Origin: JALHNI01 sp044226365
GTDB lineage: Bacteria; Acidobacteriota; Terriglobia; Bryobacterales; Bryobacteraceae
Assembly: GCA_044226365.1 (NCBI GenBank)
Contig: JBGAHE010000014.1
Location: 24,933-88,932, forward strand
Reading direction: 5' to 3'
Length of the DNA: 64,000 bases
Under the pieces are notes generated by a model. That model did not search any database and had not been told where the DNA came from. It saw nothing but the letters and a program-made list of their open reading frames with translations. The position numbers were made by a program, and so were the translations under genes. Positions 1-9,103 of this stretch are shown in pieces. How positions within the stretch are numbered: position 1 is the first letter of the stretch; each line of letters opens with the position of its first letter.

Positions 1-806
1 TTCTTGAGGCCCCCCGAGAGCGCCCCCGCCTTCGCATACTCGATCGCCCCCGGCAGAAACTCCAGTGCCCGCCACTCGATCTCCAGCGTCACCCCGCTCC
101 CCTTCGCCATCTCCCGCCCATGACCCATCAACCCGAACCCGGTCACGTCCGTCACCCCATGCGCGTCCACCGTCTGCAGCGCCTCGGCCGCCGCCCGGTT
201 CAGCGTCAGCATGCTGCGGATCGCCGCGTCGACATGCTCGTCCTTCGCGATACCCCGCTTCAGCGCTGTGGTGATCACCCCCGTGCCGAGAGCCTTGGTA
301 AACACGAGCGCGTCGCCCACCTGCGCCCCGGCATTCGCCTTCACCTTCGCCGGATGGATGGTGCCGGTGATCGCGTAGCCGAACTTCACCTCTTCGTCGC
401 GCACGCTGTGGCCCCCCAGCAGCACGCACCCCGCCTCCTGCAGCTTCTCGCCGCCCCCGCGCAGAATCCCCTCGAGATCGTCGAGGCTGCCCTTCTCCGG
501 ATAGGCGAGAATCGAAAGCGCCGAAAGCGGCGTCCCCCCCATCGCCCAGACGTCCGACAGCGCATTCGCCGCCGCGATTGCCCCAAAGGTATAAGGGTCA
601 TCCACGATAGGAGTAAAAAAATCCACCGTCTGCACCAGCGCCAACTCCGGCGTCAGTTGGTACACCCCCGCGTCATCGGAGGTATCGAACCCTACCAGCA
701 CGTTCTCATTGGCGAGCCGGGGAATGCGGCTCAGCACCTGGTTCAATACGCCCGGCGCGAGCTTGCTGGCACAGCCCCCAGCCTTGGCAAGCGAGGTCAG
801 CTTCAT
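1..806 (-). CDS. selD: Selenide, water dikinase SelD (partial, C-terminus beyond window)
   Basis: SelD makes selenophosphate from selenide and ATP for selenocysteine and selenouridine synthesis in the cytosol. The reading frame on the minus strand starts at the ATG complementary to 804-806 and runs off the left edge after about 268 codons, against about 345 for the family. The N-terminus has the glycine/cysteine active-site loop GGCASK at residues 10-15, so this is a Cys rather than a Sec form. It is followed by a TSDDAGVY metal/ATP motif, VDFFTPIVDDP, and LLGGHSVRDEE, all typical of SelD. It is divergent from the glycosyltransferase operon, with about 110-140 bp between them. No selenoprotein gene or SECIS-like element is recognisable in the window, so its client is elsewhere. 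Confidence 0.93.
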   Translation of the reverse strand, partial: MKLTSLAKAGGCASKLAPGVLNQVLSRIPRLANENVLVGFDTSDDAGVYQLTPELALVQTVDFFTPIVDDPYTFGAIAAANALSDVWAMGGTPLSALSILAYPEKGSLDDLEGILRGGGEKLQEAGCVLLGGHSVRDEEVKFGYAITGTIHPAKVKANAGAQVGDALVFTKALGTGVITTALKRGIAKDEHVDAAIRSMLTLNRAAAEALQTVDAHGVTDVTGFGLMGHGREMAKGSGVTLEIEWRALEFLPGAIEYAKAGALSGGLK

Positions 807-947
807 GGTCTTCTCAAGTGTACGACGCAGGCCGCCAAACCGAAGTTCAATCCCTGATTTGATCGACTTAGCCTCCCCCGACTAAAGTCCCGGTCTGAGG
901 CGACCGATTACCCCGTGTCGGTTCGTTCTACATCGGTTCCTGTCTAC

Positions 948-2444
948 ATGGCCCTGCTCGAAAACCGTTGGTTTGCCTATCTCGCCGGTGCACTCTTCGT
1001 GTGCCTGGCGTTCATCCTGGCTGCCACCAAAGCTCCCTGGTGCGATGAGGGCTGGTTTGCCAATGCTGCCTATAACTTGGCCAATCACGGCCACATGGGA
1101 TCGAGCCTTCAGGAGCCGTCTGGCCACTACCTGAACGCCTACCTCCGCGGCATCCAGGAGCGCACCTATATCGTCCCCCCGGTCTACCTCGTCACTCTCG
1201 CCGGCTGGCTCAAAGTCTTCGGCAACAGCCTCGCCGCCATGCGTTCTTACGCCACCCTCTGGGGACTCGCCGGACTGGCCGTTGGCGCCTGGTTGGTCCT
1301 CCAACTCACTCACGACCGTCGCCTCACCCTCCTGTTTACCGGACTGATGGCCATCGACTTTACCTTCCTGTTCGCCTCCACTGACGTCCGCATGGAGACC
1401 ATGGTGATCGCCCTGTCGCTCCTCAGTTGGACCGTCTATCTGGCGTGGCGCGAGCAGCATTTCGCCCAGGCCATTCTCGCCAGCCACACCCTGCTCGCCC
1501 TGGCCTGCTTCTGTCATCCCAACGCCGCGTTGATGGGCGTGGGCTGGATCTATCTTTTTTGCCGGCTGGACCGGCATCGTTTCCGCTGGTCATTGCTGGC
1601 CCTCTCCATTGTTCCCTACCTCTTGCTCGCCGCGGCTTGGGGCTTGTACATCCAGGAAAGCCCCGTCGACTTCCGCGCTCAGTTCTTCGCGAACGCCGGC
1701 GAGGCCAGCCGGTTCAAATTCCTCTTTCAGCCCTGGATGAACCTCGGTCTGGAACTCGGCCTGCGCTATTGGGGCCACTACGGCGGCTATCCGATCTGGG
1801 CCTATCCGATGCCCTTGTTCATGCTGCTGATCCCGGCCTTCTACTTCGCGGCCCTCCTCGGGTGCTTCCGCCATCGTCATCTCCGCAATCATCTGGGCGA
1901 GTTGTGGCCGCTCGCACTTTCCGTGATCGGCCTGCTGACCTTCGCCATGTCCTTCAAGGCCCAGAACTATCTGATCTACACGATCCCCTTCTGGAACCTG
2001 CTGCTCGCGGTATGGCTGCTCTATGGTCTCGATCGGCGCCGGGCGACGCTCTATCTCGCCGCCTTCGCGGCCCTGCAGTTGGGCGGCGTCGTTCATCGCG
2101 TGGTGCGGAATCCCCTCCACGAGTATGCCCAGGCCGCCGAAGTGATGCGCCACCAGATTCGCGAGGGCCATTCCATCATCGCCCCTTCGTCGATGGCCTT
2201 TGGAGCGGGCTTCGCCGGCTTCATCGATGATGCCCGGCTCGGCCGCTGGAGCGGTCAACGCGCCGACGTCCTCGTTGTCGATCGCTGGTACCGGCTTTTC
2301 CACGAAGCTTACGGGAACCGCGAACCCGCCTCCAGCCGCTACGTCAAGCACCTGCTCAGCGACGAGTACACCGAATTTCGCCGCTTCGGCGACTACACCA
2401 TCTACACGCGCCAACACCTGAGCGCGCATCAGGAGACTCCATGA
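948..2444 (+). CDS. GT-C type membrane glycosyltransferase (ArnT/PMT-like)
   Basis: Polytopic membrane protein of about 498 residues with a hydrophobic N-terminal segment directly before WCDEGWF. That acidic motif in the first extracytoplasmic loop is the signature of GT-C enzymes (PMT_2/ArnT type), which move a sugar from a polyprenyl-phosphate carrier to lipid or protein at the outer face of the inner membrane. Many further hydrophobic segments follow and a soluble tail ends the protein. I chose ATG 948 because the membrane segment starts just after it; a GTG at 915 in frame is an alternative, and neither has a good Shine-Dalgarno site. The stop overlaps the next glycosyltransferase by 4 bp, so the three genes form an operon. 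Donor and acceptor are not visible from sequence. Confidence 0.8.
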   Translation: MALLENRWFAYLAGALFVCLAFILAATKAPWCDEGWFANAAYNLANHGHMGSSLQEPSGHYLNAYLRGIQERTYIVPPVYLVTLAGWLKVFGNSLAAMRSYATLWGLAGLAVGAWLVLQLTHDRRLTLLFTGLMAIDFTFLFASTDVRMETMVIALSLLSWTVYLAWREQHFAQAILASHTLLALACFCHPNAALMGVGWIYLFCRLDRHRFRWSLLALSIVPYLLLAAAWGLYIQESPVDFRAQFFANAGEASRFKFLFQPWMNLGLELGLRYWGHYGGYPIWAYPMPLFMLLIPAFYFAALLGCFRHRHLRNHLGELWPLALSVIGLLTFAMSFKAQNYLIYTIPFWNLLLAVWLLYGLDRRRATLYLAAFAALQLGGVVHRVVRNPLHEYAQAAEVMRHQIREGHSIIAPSSMAFGAGFAGFIDDARLGRWSGQRADVLVVDRWYRLFHEAYGNREPASSRYVKHLLSDEYTEFRRFGDYTIYTRQHLSAHQETP

Positions 2445-3205
2445 CGATCGCCCAGCCGTTAACCCAGAAGCCCTCCACCACGCCCGGCGCCATGACCGTC
2501 ACGGCCATCCTACCCGTGGTCGACGAAGTCCAGATGCTGCATGAAACCATGCGCATCCTCCTCGCCGAGAATCAGCTCGACGAAATCCTGATCATCACCG
2601 GCAGAGTGACCCTGCCTGAGTCGCGCCGTGCGGTCGAAGAGATCGTTCGTGCCTACCCCGGGCTGGTCACCCACTATGAGCAAAAGCGTCCCTTCCTCGG
2701 CGGCGCCATGCAGGATGCCTTCGAGTGGGCGCGCGGCACGCACGTGATCATGATGGCCTCGGACCTCGAAACCGACCCGCACTGCGTCAAAGACATGATC
2801 GCCAAAGCCCGGGAAGGCTGGGACATCGTCACCACCACCCGCTGGCATGACGCGCGCGACTGGGAAGGCTACAACCCCATCAAGTTCGTCTGCAACTGGG
2901 TCTTCCAGCGCACCATGTCCGCCCTCTTTGGCACCCACCTCACCGACATGACCTTCGGCTTCCGCATCTTTAAGCGTGAGTGGTGCACTCGCATCAAGTG
3001 GGAAGAGCTCCGCCACCCCTTCCTGCTCGAAACCATGATCAAGCCCTTGCGGCTCGGCGCCCGTGCCTGCGAAATCCCCACCGTCTGGAAAGCGCGTACC
3101 GAAGGCGTCTCGCACAATCCTTTCTGGCGTAACTTTCTGTATTTCCGCATCGCCCTGCGCGTGCGTTTTGGATCCACCTCGGCGCTTTTGCGTCAACCGG
3201 AGTAA
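2441..3205 (+). CDS. Family 2 glycosyltransferase (polyprenyl-phosphate sugar synthase-like)
   Basis: A 254-residue GT-A fold protein. After a short leader it has TAILPVVDE, a mid-protein MMASDLETDP region where a DxD-like metal/nucleotide-sugar site is expected, and a late segment (TDMTFGFRIFKREW) like that of dolichol/undecaprenyl-phosphate sugar synthases. Such enzymes load a sugar on the lipid carrier that GT-C enzymes use, which fits the gene directly upstream. The start is well supported: AGGAG lies five bases before the ATG, and the ATG overlaps the upstream stop (ATGA). No C-terminal membrane anchor is seen. The sugar is unknown. Confidence 0.82.
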   Translation: MTIAQPLTQKPSTTPGAMTVTAILPVVDEVQMLHETMRILLAENQLDEILIITGRVTLPESRRAVEEIVRAYPGLVTHYEQKRPFLGGAMQDAFEWARGTHVIMMASDLETDPHCVKDMIAKAREGWDIVTTTRWHDARDWEGYNPIKFVCNWVFQRTMSALFGTHLTDMTFGFRIFKREWCTRIKWEELRHPFLLETMIKPLRLGARACEIPTVWKARTEGVSHNPFWRNFLYFRIALRVRFGSTSALLRQPE

Positions 3206-3208
3206 CTC

Positions 3209-4384
3209 ATGAAGACGACGATCGTCACGACTACCATCAACGTCCCCGTCATGCTGGCCAAGTACGCGCGCAACGCTCGCGACTACGGCCACACCGACGT
3301 CAATTTCATCGTCATCGGCGATCGCAAAACGCCCACCGGGGCTCGCGACTGCTGCGACGATGTCACTCGTCAATACTTACCCTGCGAGTATCTCGACTTA
3401 GCCGAACAGAAAAGCTATCTCGCCGAGTTACCCGAGCTATGGGAGCACTTACCCGTCGACTCCATCCAGCGCCGCAACGTGGGCTTGATCAAAGCCTGGG
3501 CCGACGGCGCCGACCTCATCATCACCATCGACGACGATAATTTCCTCTCGAACCAGGACTTCGTCGGCGCCCACGCCCTCGCCGGCACGCGCGCTACCTT
3601 GCCGCTGGTCGAATCCACGTCCGGCTGGTACAACGTCTGCGCCGGCTTGAGCGAACAGTCCGGCGCCCCCTTCTATCACCGTGGCTATCCGATGGAACAG
3701 CGCTGGAACGAGCACCAGGACTTCACCACCACCGCCGTCCGCGAAACGCGCGTCGCCGTCAACGCCGGCTTCTGGCTCGACGATCCCGATATTGACGCCC
3801 TCACGCGCATGTACCGTCAGCCGGTCGTCACCGGCCGCAAACCGGGCTTCCCCAAGCGCTTTGGCCTCGAGCCCGGCACCTGGTCGCCTTTCAACTCGCA
3901 GAACACCGCCCTCGCCCGCGACGTGATGCCGGCTTACTTCCTGAGCCCCTACGTCGGCCGCTATGACGACATCTGGCCTTCCTACCTCGTCGTGCGCATC
4001 GCTGAACATCTTCACGAAGTCGTCGCTTACGGCGACCCCATCGTGCGGCAGAAGCGCAACGCGCACAACCTCTGGCGCGACCTCGACAACGAACGCTTCG
4101 GCATGCAGGAAACCACCAACCTCTGCCAGGCCCTGCGCAGCATTACGCTCACCGGCACCACCTATCACGAATGCTATGGCCAACTCGCCACGGCTCTGCC
4201 CGGTGCTTGGCAGGAAGGTCCGAAGTGGACGCCCGAAATGCGCGCCTCCCGGGAGCGCTTCCTCGAAGGTCTGCGCATCTGGCACCTCAGCTTCGATCGG
4301 CTTGGCGTCTCCAGCGTCAACGCGCTCGCGCGTCAAACGCAGTCCTCCGTCGTCCCCGTGACGGACACTGCCCTTACGCGTTAG
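3209..4384 (+). CDS. Glycosyltransferase-like protein with DDD motif (resembles RGP/GT75 or STELLO-type proteins)
   Basis: A soluble 391-residue protein with no signal peptide. The N-terminus TTIVTTTINVP reads like a GT-A first strand. Near residues 85-115 it has QRRNVGLIKAWADGAD followed by ITIDDDNF. An RRN...GAD...DDD arrangement is typical of plant reversibly glycosylated proteins / UDP-arabinopyranose mutases and of STELLO-type glycosyltransferases. I cannot tell mutase from transferase activity by eye. GGAG lies six bases before the ATG and only three bases separate it from the preceding stop, so it belongs to the same operon. It is the last gene, followed within 15 bp by a strong terminator. 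Confidence 0.6.
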   Translation: MKTTIVTTTINVPVMLAKYARNARDYGHTDVNFIVIGDRKTPTGARDCCDDVTRQYLPCEYLDLAEQKSYLAELPELWEHLPVDSIQRRNVGLIKAWADGADLIITIDDDNFLSNQDFVGAHALAGTRATLPLVESTSGWYNVCAGLSEQSGAPFYHRGYPMEQRWNEHQDFTTTAVRETRVAVNAGFWLDDPDIDALTRMYRQPVVTGRKPGFPKRFGLEPGTWSPFNSQNTALARDVMPAYFLSPYVGRYDDIWPSYLVVRIAEHLHEVVAYGDPIVRQKRNAHNLWRDLDNERFGMQETTNLCQALRSITLTGTTYHECYGQLATALPGAWQEGPKWTPEMRASRERFLEGLRIWHLSFDRLGVSSVNALARQTQSSVVPVTDTALTR

Positions 4385-4398
4385 TCCCGCATTCATCA

Positions 4399-4436
4399 CG
4401 GCCCGCTCGGCGCTTCAAAGCCGGCGGGCCGTTTTT
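4399..4436 (+). terminator. Rho-independent terminator of the glycosyltransferase operon
   Basis: Perfect 8-bp outer stem (4399-4406 with 4424-4431), a bulged T at 4407, a further 4-bp inner stem (4408-4411 with 4420-4423) and an 8-base loop, followed directly by TTTTT (4432-4436). It starts 15 bp after the stop of the third glycosyltransferase gene and separates that operon from the TonB receptor promoter. Confidence 0.9.
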
Positions 4437-4448
4437 CGTCTATTTACA

Positions 4449-4477
4449 TTGACAGTCTGTCGCCGACGTTCTAGCAT
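4449..4477 (+). promoter_or_regulatory. Sigma-70 type promoter of the first TonB receptor
   Basis: Perfect -35 TTGACA at 4449-4454, a 17-base spacer and -10 TAGCAT at 4472-4477 (4 of 6 matches). Transcription would start near 4484, about 22 bases before the chosen ATG at 4506. The -35 overlaps a small inverted repeat GACA-GTC-TGTC (4451-4461), a possible operator half-site arrangement. Predicted from sequence only. Confidence 0.6.
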
Positions 4478-4505
4478 GTCCTAACGATTCTTCATGAGGT
4501 CTAAC

Positions 4506-7500
4506 ATGCGCCTACTTCTCCTGTGCACCACGTTGTTGTCCCTCGCCGCACAAGACTTCCGTTCCACCCTCACCGGCACCATCACCGACCCCGCCGGCGC
4601 CGCCATTGCCGGCGCCAAAGTAAAAGCGGTCAATACCCAAACCAACGCCGCCACCGAAGTCGCTTCCAACGAAAGCGGACGTTACTCCATTTCTTTCCTG
4701 ATTCCCGGTAAGTACGTCGTCACCGTCGAAGCCACCGGCTTTAAGCAACACGTCCGTCAGGATGTCGAACTGCAAATTAGCAGCAGCGTCGGGCTCGATA
4801 TCCACCTGGAACTCGGCAACCTCAGCGACAAAGTCACCGTCACCGGCCAGATGTCGCAATTAGAAACAGAAACGGCCTCGCGAGGCGGTATTGTCGACAA
4901 TGAGCTCGTCGCTGGCGTACCAAATGCCGGTCGCAGCGTCTTTAATTTGGCTTTTGCGATGCCCGGTGTCCACAAGCCTTCCACCGCGCAGGCCACCGAG
5001 ATCGGCCTCGACGGCCTCGCCAACTCTCGCACCGCCATCAACGGCGCCGCCAGCGGCGTCGCCGGCACGGACTCCAACACCGACATCCTCATTGATGGCA
5101 CCAGCGCCACCAAGGGCGATCGCCAGGTCATCATGATCCCCGCGCTCGAATCTATCCAGGAGTTCCGCGTCCTCACCAACATCTTCGACGCCCAGTACGG
5201 CCGCACCGGCGGCGGCATCATCACCACCACCACCAAGTCCGGCACCAACTCCTTCCACGGCGCCGTCTTCGATCGTTACTTTGACCAGCGTCTGGGCGCC
5301 AACAGTTGGGCCAACAACCGCAACGGCATCGCGCGGCCGGACAACACGTATCACAACTACGGTTTCCAGGCCAACGGACCCATCTGGATCCCCAAGCTCT
5401 TCGATGGCCGCAACAAGTTCTTCTTCATGCTGAGCTACGACGCCAGCCCCACCAATAGCCTCTACACCACCCAATGGACCACCCCTCTCGCCGAAATGAA
5501 GACCGGCGACTTCTCCAACCTCCTCGCCGCCAACGGCCAGCGTGTCACCATCTATGACCCGCTTTCCACCCGCGCCGGCACCGGCGGCGCCTTCACCCGC
5601 ACTCCCTTCCCCGGCAACCAGATCCCCGCCAACCAGATCAATCCCGTCGGCTCCAAAATCGTCAGCTACTATCCCAACCCCACCGGACCCGGCGACGGCC
5701 CCGGCCGCATCAACAACTTCCTCCTTGCCACCCCCAACAGCGGCCAGCTCTGGCAATGGACCGGCCGGCAGGACATCCGCCTCGGCAACAAAGACGCCTT
5801 CTTCGGCCGCTACGGCGAAACCAACATGACCCGCTGCTGTGACCAGCGCTACCCCACCAATAACCCCGCCGAAATCAGCACCATCCTCCCCCGCGGTCGC
5901 CGCGGCCGCACGCTCACCCTCGATTGGACCCGCACCGTCAACGCCTCCACCACCTTCAACGTCCGCGCCGGCTTCTCCCGCCTCGAAAACCTCGCCGGCA
6001 ACGACCAGACCACCAGCTTTGACCCCACCTCGCTCGGTCTGCCCGCCTCCCTGGTCTCGCAGTTCGCCCGGCCGCAGTATCCCAACATCACCATGGGCAC
6101 CTACCAGTCCCAGGGCGCGCAGCCCTTCGTCCAGGGCGACGACACCTACACGCTCGCCGGACACATGGGCAAAGTCATCGCCAACCATGTCATGAAGTTC
6201 GGCGGCGAAGCGCGCGACTTCCGCACCACCAACCTCGCCTTCGGCGCCGCCGGCGGTACCTTCGCCTTCACGAAGCTCTGGACCCAGGCCAACCCCAATC
6301 AGGCCGACGCCCTCTCCGGCAACGAAATCGCTAGCGCCCTCCTGGGCTATCCCACCACCGGCTCGCTCACCCTACCCATCACCCCCGCCTACCGAGCGAA
6401 ATACTATTCGTTCTTCTTCCAGGACGATTGGAAGATCACGCGCAAGCTCACGCTCAACCTTGGCGTCCGCTGGGACTACGAGAGCCCCGTCTACGAGCGC
6501 TACAACCAACTCACCCGCGGCTTCGCGTTCGGGCAGCCGAGCCCCCTGGCCACCCAGGTCGCCGGCAAACCTGGCATTGAGAACTGCCCCGCTTGCCGCA
6601 GCCTCACCGGCGGCTTGCTCTTCGCCGGTGCCGAAGGCGACGCCCGTTACGCCTTCCAGCCCGATCGCAACAACTTCCAGCCCCGCATCGGCGCCGCCTA
6701 CGCTCTCAACTCCAAGACCGTTCTGCGCGGCGGCTTTGGCACTTACACGCTCGGCCAATGGGCCCTCGGCACCTCCACCGGCTTCAGCCGCACCACGCCG
6801 ATGATCACCACTGTCGATAACCTCACGCCCACCGGCTCGCTCAGCAACCCCTTCCCCACCGGCATTCTTCGCCCCGTCGGCTCCAGCCTCGGCACCTCCA
6901 CGGACCTCGGCCTCGGCATGGCCTTCGCTTACACCAACCGGCCCATCCCGCTCTCTAAGCAAGTCGCCGTCGGCCTCCAGCGCGAACTCCCCTGGGGCAT
7001 CGTCCTGGACGCTTCCTACATCGGCAACTTCACCAACGGCCTCCCCATCAGCGGCAACCTCAACTCCATCCCGATCTCCGAACTCGGCAAAGCCGCCAAT
7101 TACTACACGGACCGCGTCACCAACCCCTTCGCCGGACTCCTGCCCAATAACTCCGCCCTCAACGGCGCCACCATCCCCCGCCAGTCCCTCCTGGTCGCCT
7201 TCCCCCAATACTCCGCCGTCAACGTCACCGACGTTCCCGCCGGCTCCACCAACTACAACTCCCTGCAAGTCACCGCCAAGAAGCGCTTCGCTCAAGGCCT
7301 CAACCTGCAGGTCAACTACTTCAAGGGCAAAACGCTCGAGCAATTACTCCCGCTCAATCCGCAGGACCTGAATGCCGCCGACATCCTGAACCCCGTCCTC
7401 GAGAAGCGCCTTACGATCTTCGACGTCTCGCAGAAGCTGGCCGTCCTCGGCACCTACGAACTCCCCTTCGGCAAGGGCCGTTCGCTCCTGAATCAGATGC

Positions 7501-7961
7501 ACCCCGTCGCCAACGCCTTCCTCGGCAACTGGCGGCTCGGCTGGAACGCTACGCTGCAGTCCGGCTTCCCCATCGACTTCCCCAACGCCGCGCCGCTCGA
7601 AGCCCGCAGCGCCAAGCTCTCCTCTGATCAGCGCTCGCTCACCCGCTGGTTCGATACGTCGCTCTTCCCCCGCACCGCCGGCCCAGCCCCGTTCACCCTG
7701 CGCAACTTCCCCACGCGCTTCCCCGATGTCCGCTTCATGGGCGTCGCCAACTACGACTTCTCCCTCTCGAAGGACTTCGTCATCAAGGAACGCGTCAAAA
7801 CCCAGGTCCGCGCCGACTTCATCAACGCCTTCAATCGCCCCTACTTCACCCAGTTGAACGGCGGCGCCCCCAACGTCACCAGCGCCAACTTCGGGCAGAT
7901 CGCGCCCTCGCAGAACAACTCGCCGCGCGTCGTCTACCTCGAGTTCCGCCTCACGTTCTAA
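4506..7961 (+). CDS. TonB-dependent receptor, Oar-like, with N-terminal carboxypeptidase-regulatory domain
   Basis: Outer-membrane receptor of about 1151 residues, likely importing an oligosaccharide with TonB energy. It starts with a signal peptide, then a Carboxypeptidase-regulatory-like beta-sandwich (TGTITDPAGAAIAGAKV..., about residues 15-100), a plug-like region and a long beta-barrel ending in an aromatic residue (EFRLTF), as outer-membrane barrels do. Oar-type receptors of this length are the usual large-substrate transporters in Acidobacteria. I start at ATG 4506, which has GAGG six bases upstream; the ATG at 4494 contains that site itself. It has its own promoter behind a terminator and converges on the GntR/LacI regulator, with the two stop codons overlapping. 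Confidence 0.9.
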   Translation: MRLLLLCTTLLSLAAQDFRSTLTGTITDPAGAAIAGAKVKAVNTQTNAATEVASNESGRYSISFLIPGKYVVTVEATGFKQHVRQDVELQISSSVGLDIHLELGNLSDKVTVTGQMSQLETETASRGGIVDNELVAGVPNAGRSVFNLAFAMPGVHKPSTAQATEIGLDGLANSRTAINGAASGVAGTDSNTDILIDGTSATKGDRQVIMIPALESIQEFRVLTNIFDAQYGRTGGGIITTTTKSGTNSFHGAVFDRYFDQRLGANSWANNRNGIARPDNTYHNYGFQANGPIWIPKLFDGRNKFFFMLSYDASPTNSLYTTQWTTPLAEMKTGDFSNLLAANGQRVTIYDPLSTRAGTGGAFTRTPFPGNQIPANQINPVGSKIVSYYPNPTGPGDGPGRINNFLLATPNSGQLWQWTGRQDIRLGNKDAFFGRYGETNMTRCCDQRYPTNNPAEISTILPRGRRGRTLTLDWTRTVNASTTFNVRAGFSRLENLAGNDQTTSFDPTSLGLPASLVSQFARPQYPNITMGTYQSQGAQPFVQGDDTYTLAGHMGKVIANHVMKFGGEARDFRTTNLAFGAAGGTFAFTKLWTQANPNQADALSGNEIASALLGYPTTGSLTLPITPAYRAKYYSFFFQDDWKITRKLTLNLGVRWDYESPVYERYNQLTRGFAFGQPSPLATQVAGKPGIENCPACRSLTGGLLFAGAEGDARYAFQPDRNNFQPRIGAAYALNSKTVLRGGFGTYTLGQWALGTSTGFSRTTPMITTVDNLTPTGSLSNPFPTGILRPVGSSLGTSTDLGLGMAFAYTNRPIPLSKQVAVGLQRELPWGIVLDASYIGNFTNGLPISGNLNSIPISELGKAANYYTDRVTNPFAGLLPNNSALNGATIPRQSLLVAFPQYSAVNVTDVPAGSTNYNSLQVTAKKRFAQGLNLQVNYFKGKTLEQLLPLNPQDLNAADILNPVLEKRLTIFDVSQKLAVLGTYELPFGKGRSLLNQMHPVANAFLGNWRLGWNATLQSGFPIDFPNAAPLEARSAKLSSDQRSLTRWFDTSLFPRTAGPAPFTLRNFPTRFPDVRFMGVANYDFSLSKDFVIKERVKTQVRADFINAFNRPYFTQLNGGAPNVTSANFGQIAPSQNNSPRVVYLEFRLTF

Positions 7962-9052
7962 GCCAGCAGACGCCGGTTCTGCCCTCGCAGCGGAATCGGC
8001 GTCGCATTCACCACCGCGCAGGACTCGCGAATCACCAGGTGCGGCGTGAACACCTCATGCCGAGCGGCCATCGCCGGCCCCGCGTCGATCCGTTCGAACA
8101 GCAACTCCGCCGCCCGCCGGCCCATCTCCTGCTTCGGCTGGTCGATCGTCGTCAGCGGCACCGGCAGATACTGCACAAACCGCAGATTGTCGAACCCCAC
8201 CACCGACACATCGCCCGGCACCGCCAGGCCCAGCGCCCCCAGATACTTCGTCAGAAGCTGCGCCACGTTGTCGTTCCCGGCTAAGAACGCCGTCGGACCT
8301 TCTGGCTGCTGTAATACCGCCGCGAGCTCAGCTTCGGCCACCGCCGCCTCCACGTCCACCAGATTCACCACCCTCGCCGCCCCGCCCGTCCGCCGCATGA
8401 AGTCCCGATAGTGCAGTTCGCGCGGATGCGGACGCTCATCCGCCAACGGCCGGCAAAACCCGATCTGCCGATGCCCAAGCGATTGCAGGTACCGCAACGC
8501 CTGATCCACGCCCTCGCGATCGTTCAACTCCACGCTGTCGCACTCGGCCTCCTGCGGACTGCTGAACATCAGCACCGTCGGAATCTCCGCTTGCCGCAGC
8601 TTCGCAAATGCCGCCGGAATCTCCTGGTTCGGATCGTGCGCCACAATCACGCCATCCACCTTCCGCTCGACGAACTGGCGAATGTGAAACTCCTCGAGCC
8701 GCGGCTGATGACGCGAGTTGCACAACAGAATCTGATAGCCGCGCTGCAACGCCGCGTACTCTATGGCCTCGGCCACTTCACTGAAGAAGCGATTGGTGAT
8801 GTCCGGCAGCAGCAGCGCGATAATCTTCCAGCCCAGCTTCAGCCCGTCATCGTCGGGCACCAGCGTTCCCCGCCCCGCCTGCGCCTCCAGCACCCCTTCG
8901 TTCACCAGTGCTTCCACCGCCCGGCGTAACGTCGGCCGCGACACGCCCAGATCGGCCGCCATCACCCGCTCCGACGGCAGCAGCGCCCCGCGCGGGTAAG
9001 TGCCTGCGGCGATCAGGTCTTTGATTTTTCCGGCAATATGATCCTTTTTCAC
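7958..9052 (-). CDS. GntR-type HTH / LacI-type sugar-binding transcriptional regulator
   Basis: A 364-residue regulator. Residues 1-70 are a GntR winged helix-turn-helix (LLPSERVMAADLGVSRPTLRRAVEAL, then a wing). Residues 75-345 are a LacI/periplasmic-binding-protein effector domain (IIALLLPDITNRFF..., VDGVIVAHD, DVSVVGFDNL). This architecture, as in AraR, answers to a sugar ligand. The start is GTG at 9052-9050; later ATGs would cut the HTH. It is divergent from the second TonB receptor and convergent with the first, and the shared intergenic operator suggests it represses both itself and the receptor operon until the sugar is present. A predicted -10 lies so close that its mRNA would be nearly leaderless. 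Confidence 0.9.
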   Translation of the reverse strand: MKKDHIAGKIKDLIAAGTYPRGALLPSERVMAADLGVSRPTLRRAVEALVNEGVLEAQAGRGTLVPDDDGLKLGWKIIALLLPDITNRFFSEVAEAIEYAALQRGYQILLCNSRHQPRLEEFHIRQFVERKVDGVIVAHDPNQEIPAAFAKLRQAEIPTVLMFSSPQEAECDSVELNDREGVDQALRYLQSLGHRQIGFCRPLADERPHPRELHYRDFMRRTGGAARVVNLVDVEAAVAEAELAAVLQQPEGPTAFLAGNDNVAQLLTKYLGALGLAVPGDVSVVGFDNLRFVQYLPVPLTTIDQPKQEMGRRAAELLFERIDAGPAMAARHEVFTPHLVIRESCAVVNATPIPLRGQNRRLLA

Positions 9053-9062
9053 CGCGTCCCTG

Positions 9063-9090
9063 ATTCTAGCAAATCTTTACCAATGGTCAA
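9063..9090 (-). promoter_or_regulatory. Divergent promoter for the GntR/LacI regulator
   Basis: On the minus strand: -35 TTGACC (complement of 9085-9090), a 16-base spacer and -10 TAGAAT (complement of 9063-9068; 5 of 6 matches). The start point would fall near 9056, only a few bases before the GTG start at 9052, so the transcript may be leaderless or nearly so. The -35 lies in the left arm of the inverted repeat at 9086-9103. Confidence 0.6.
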
Positions 9091-9103
9091 CATTCGAGTT
9101 GAC
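9086..9103. promoter_or_regulatory. Inverted-repeat operator between regulator and TonB receptor
   Basis: GTCAAC (9086-9091), six-base spacer, GTTGAC (9098-9103): perfect 6-bp arms. Each arm forms most of a -35 box of one of the two divergent promoters, so one dimer bound here would block both. The natural candidate ligand is the GntR/LacI regulator encoded next to it. Binding is inferred. Confidence 0.6.

Noticed and set aside
120..857. Arg/His-rich 245-residue plus-strand frame at the left edge
   Set aside because: It is antisense to the clearly conserved selD frame and has the composition of a shadow frame.
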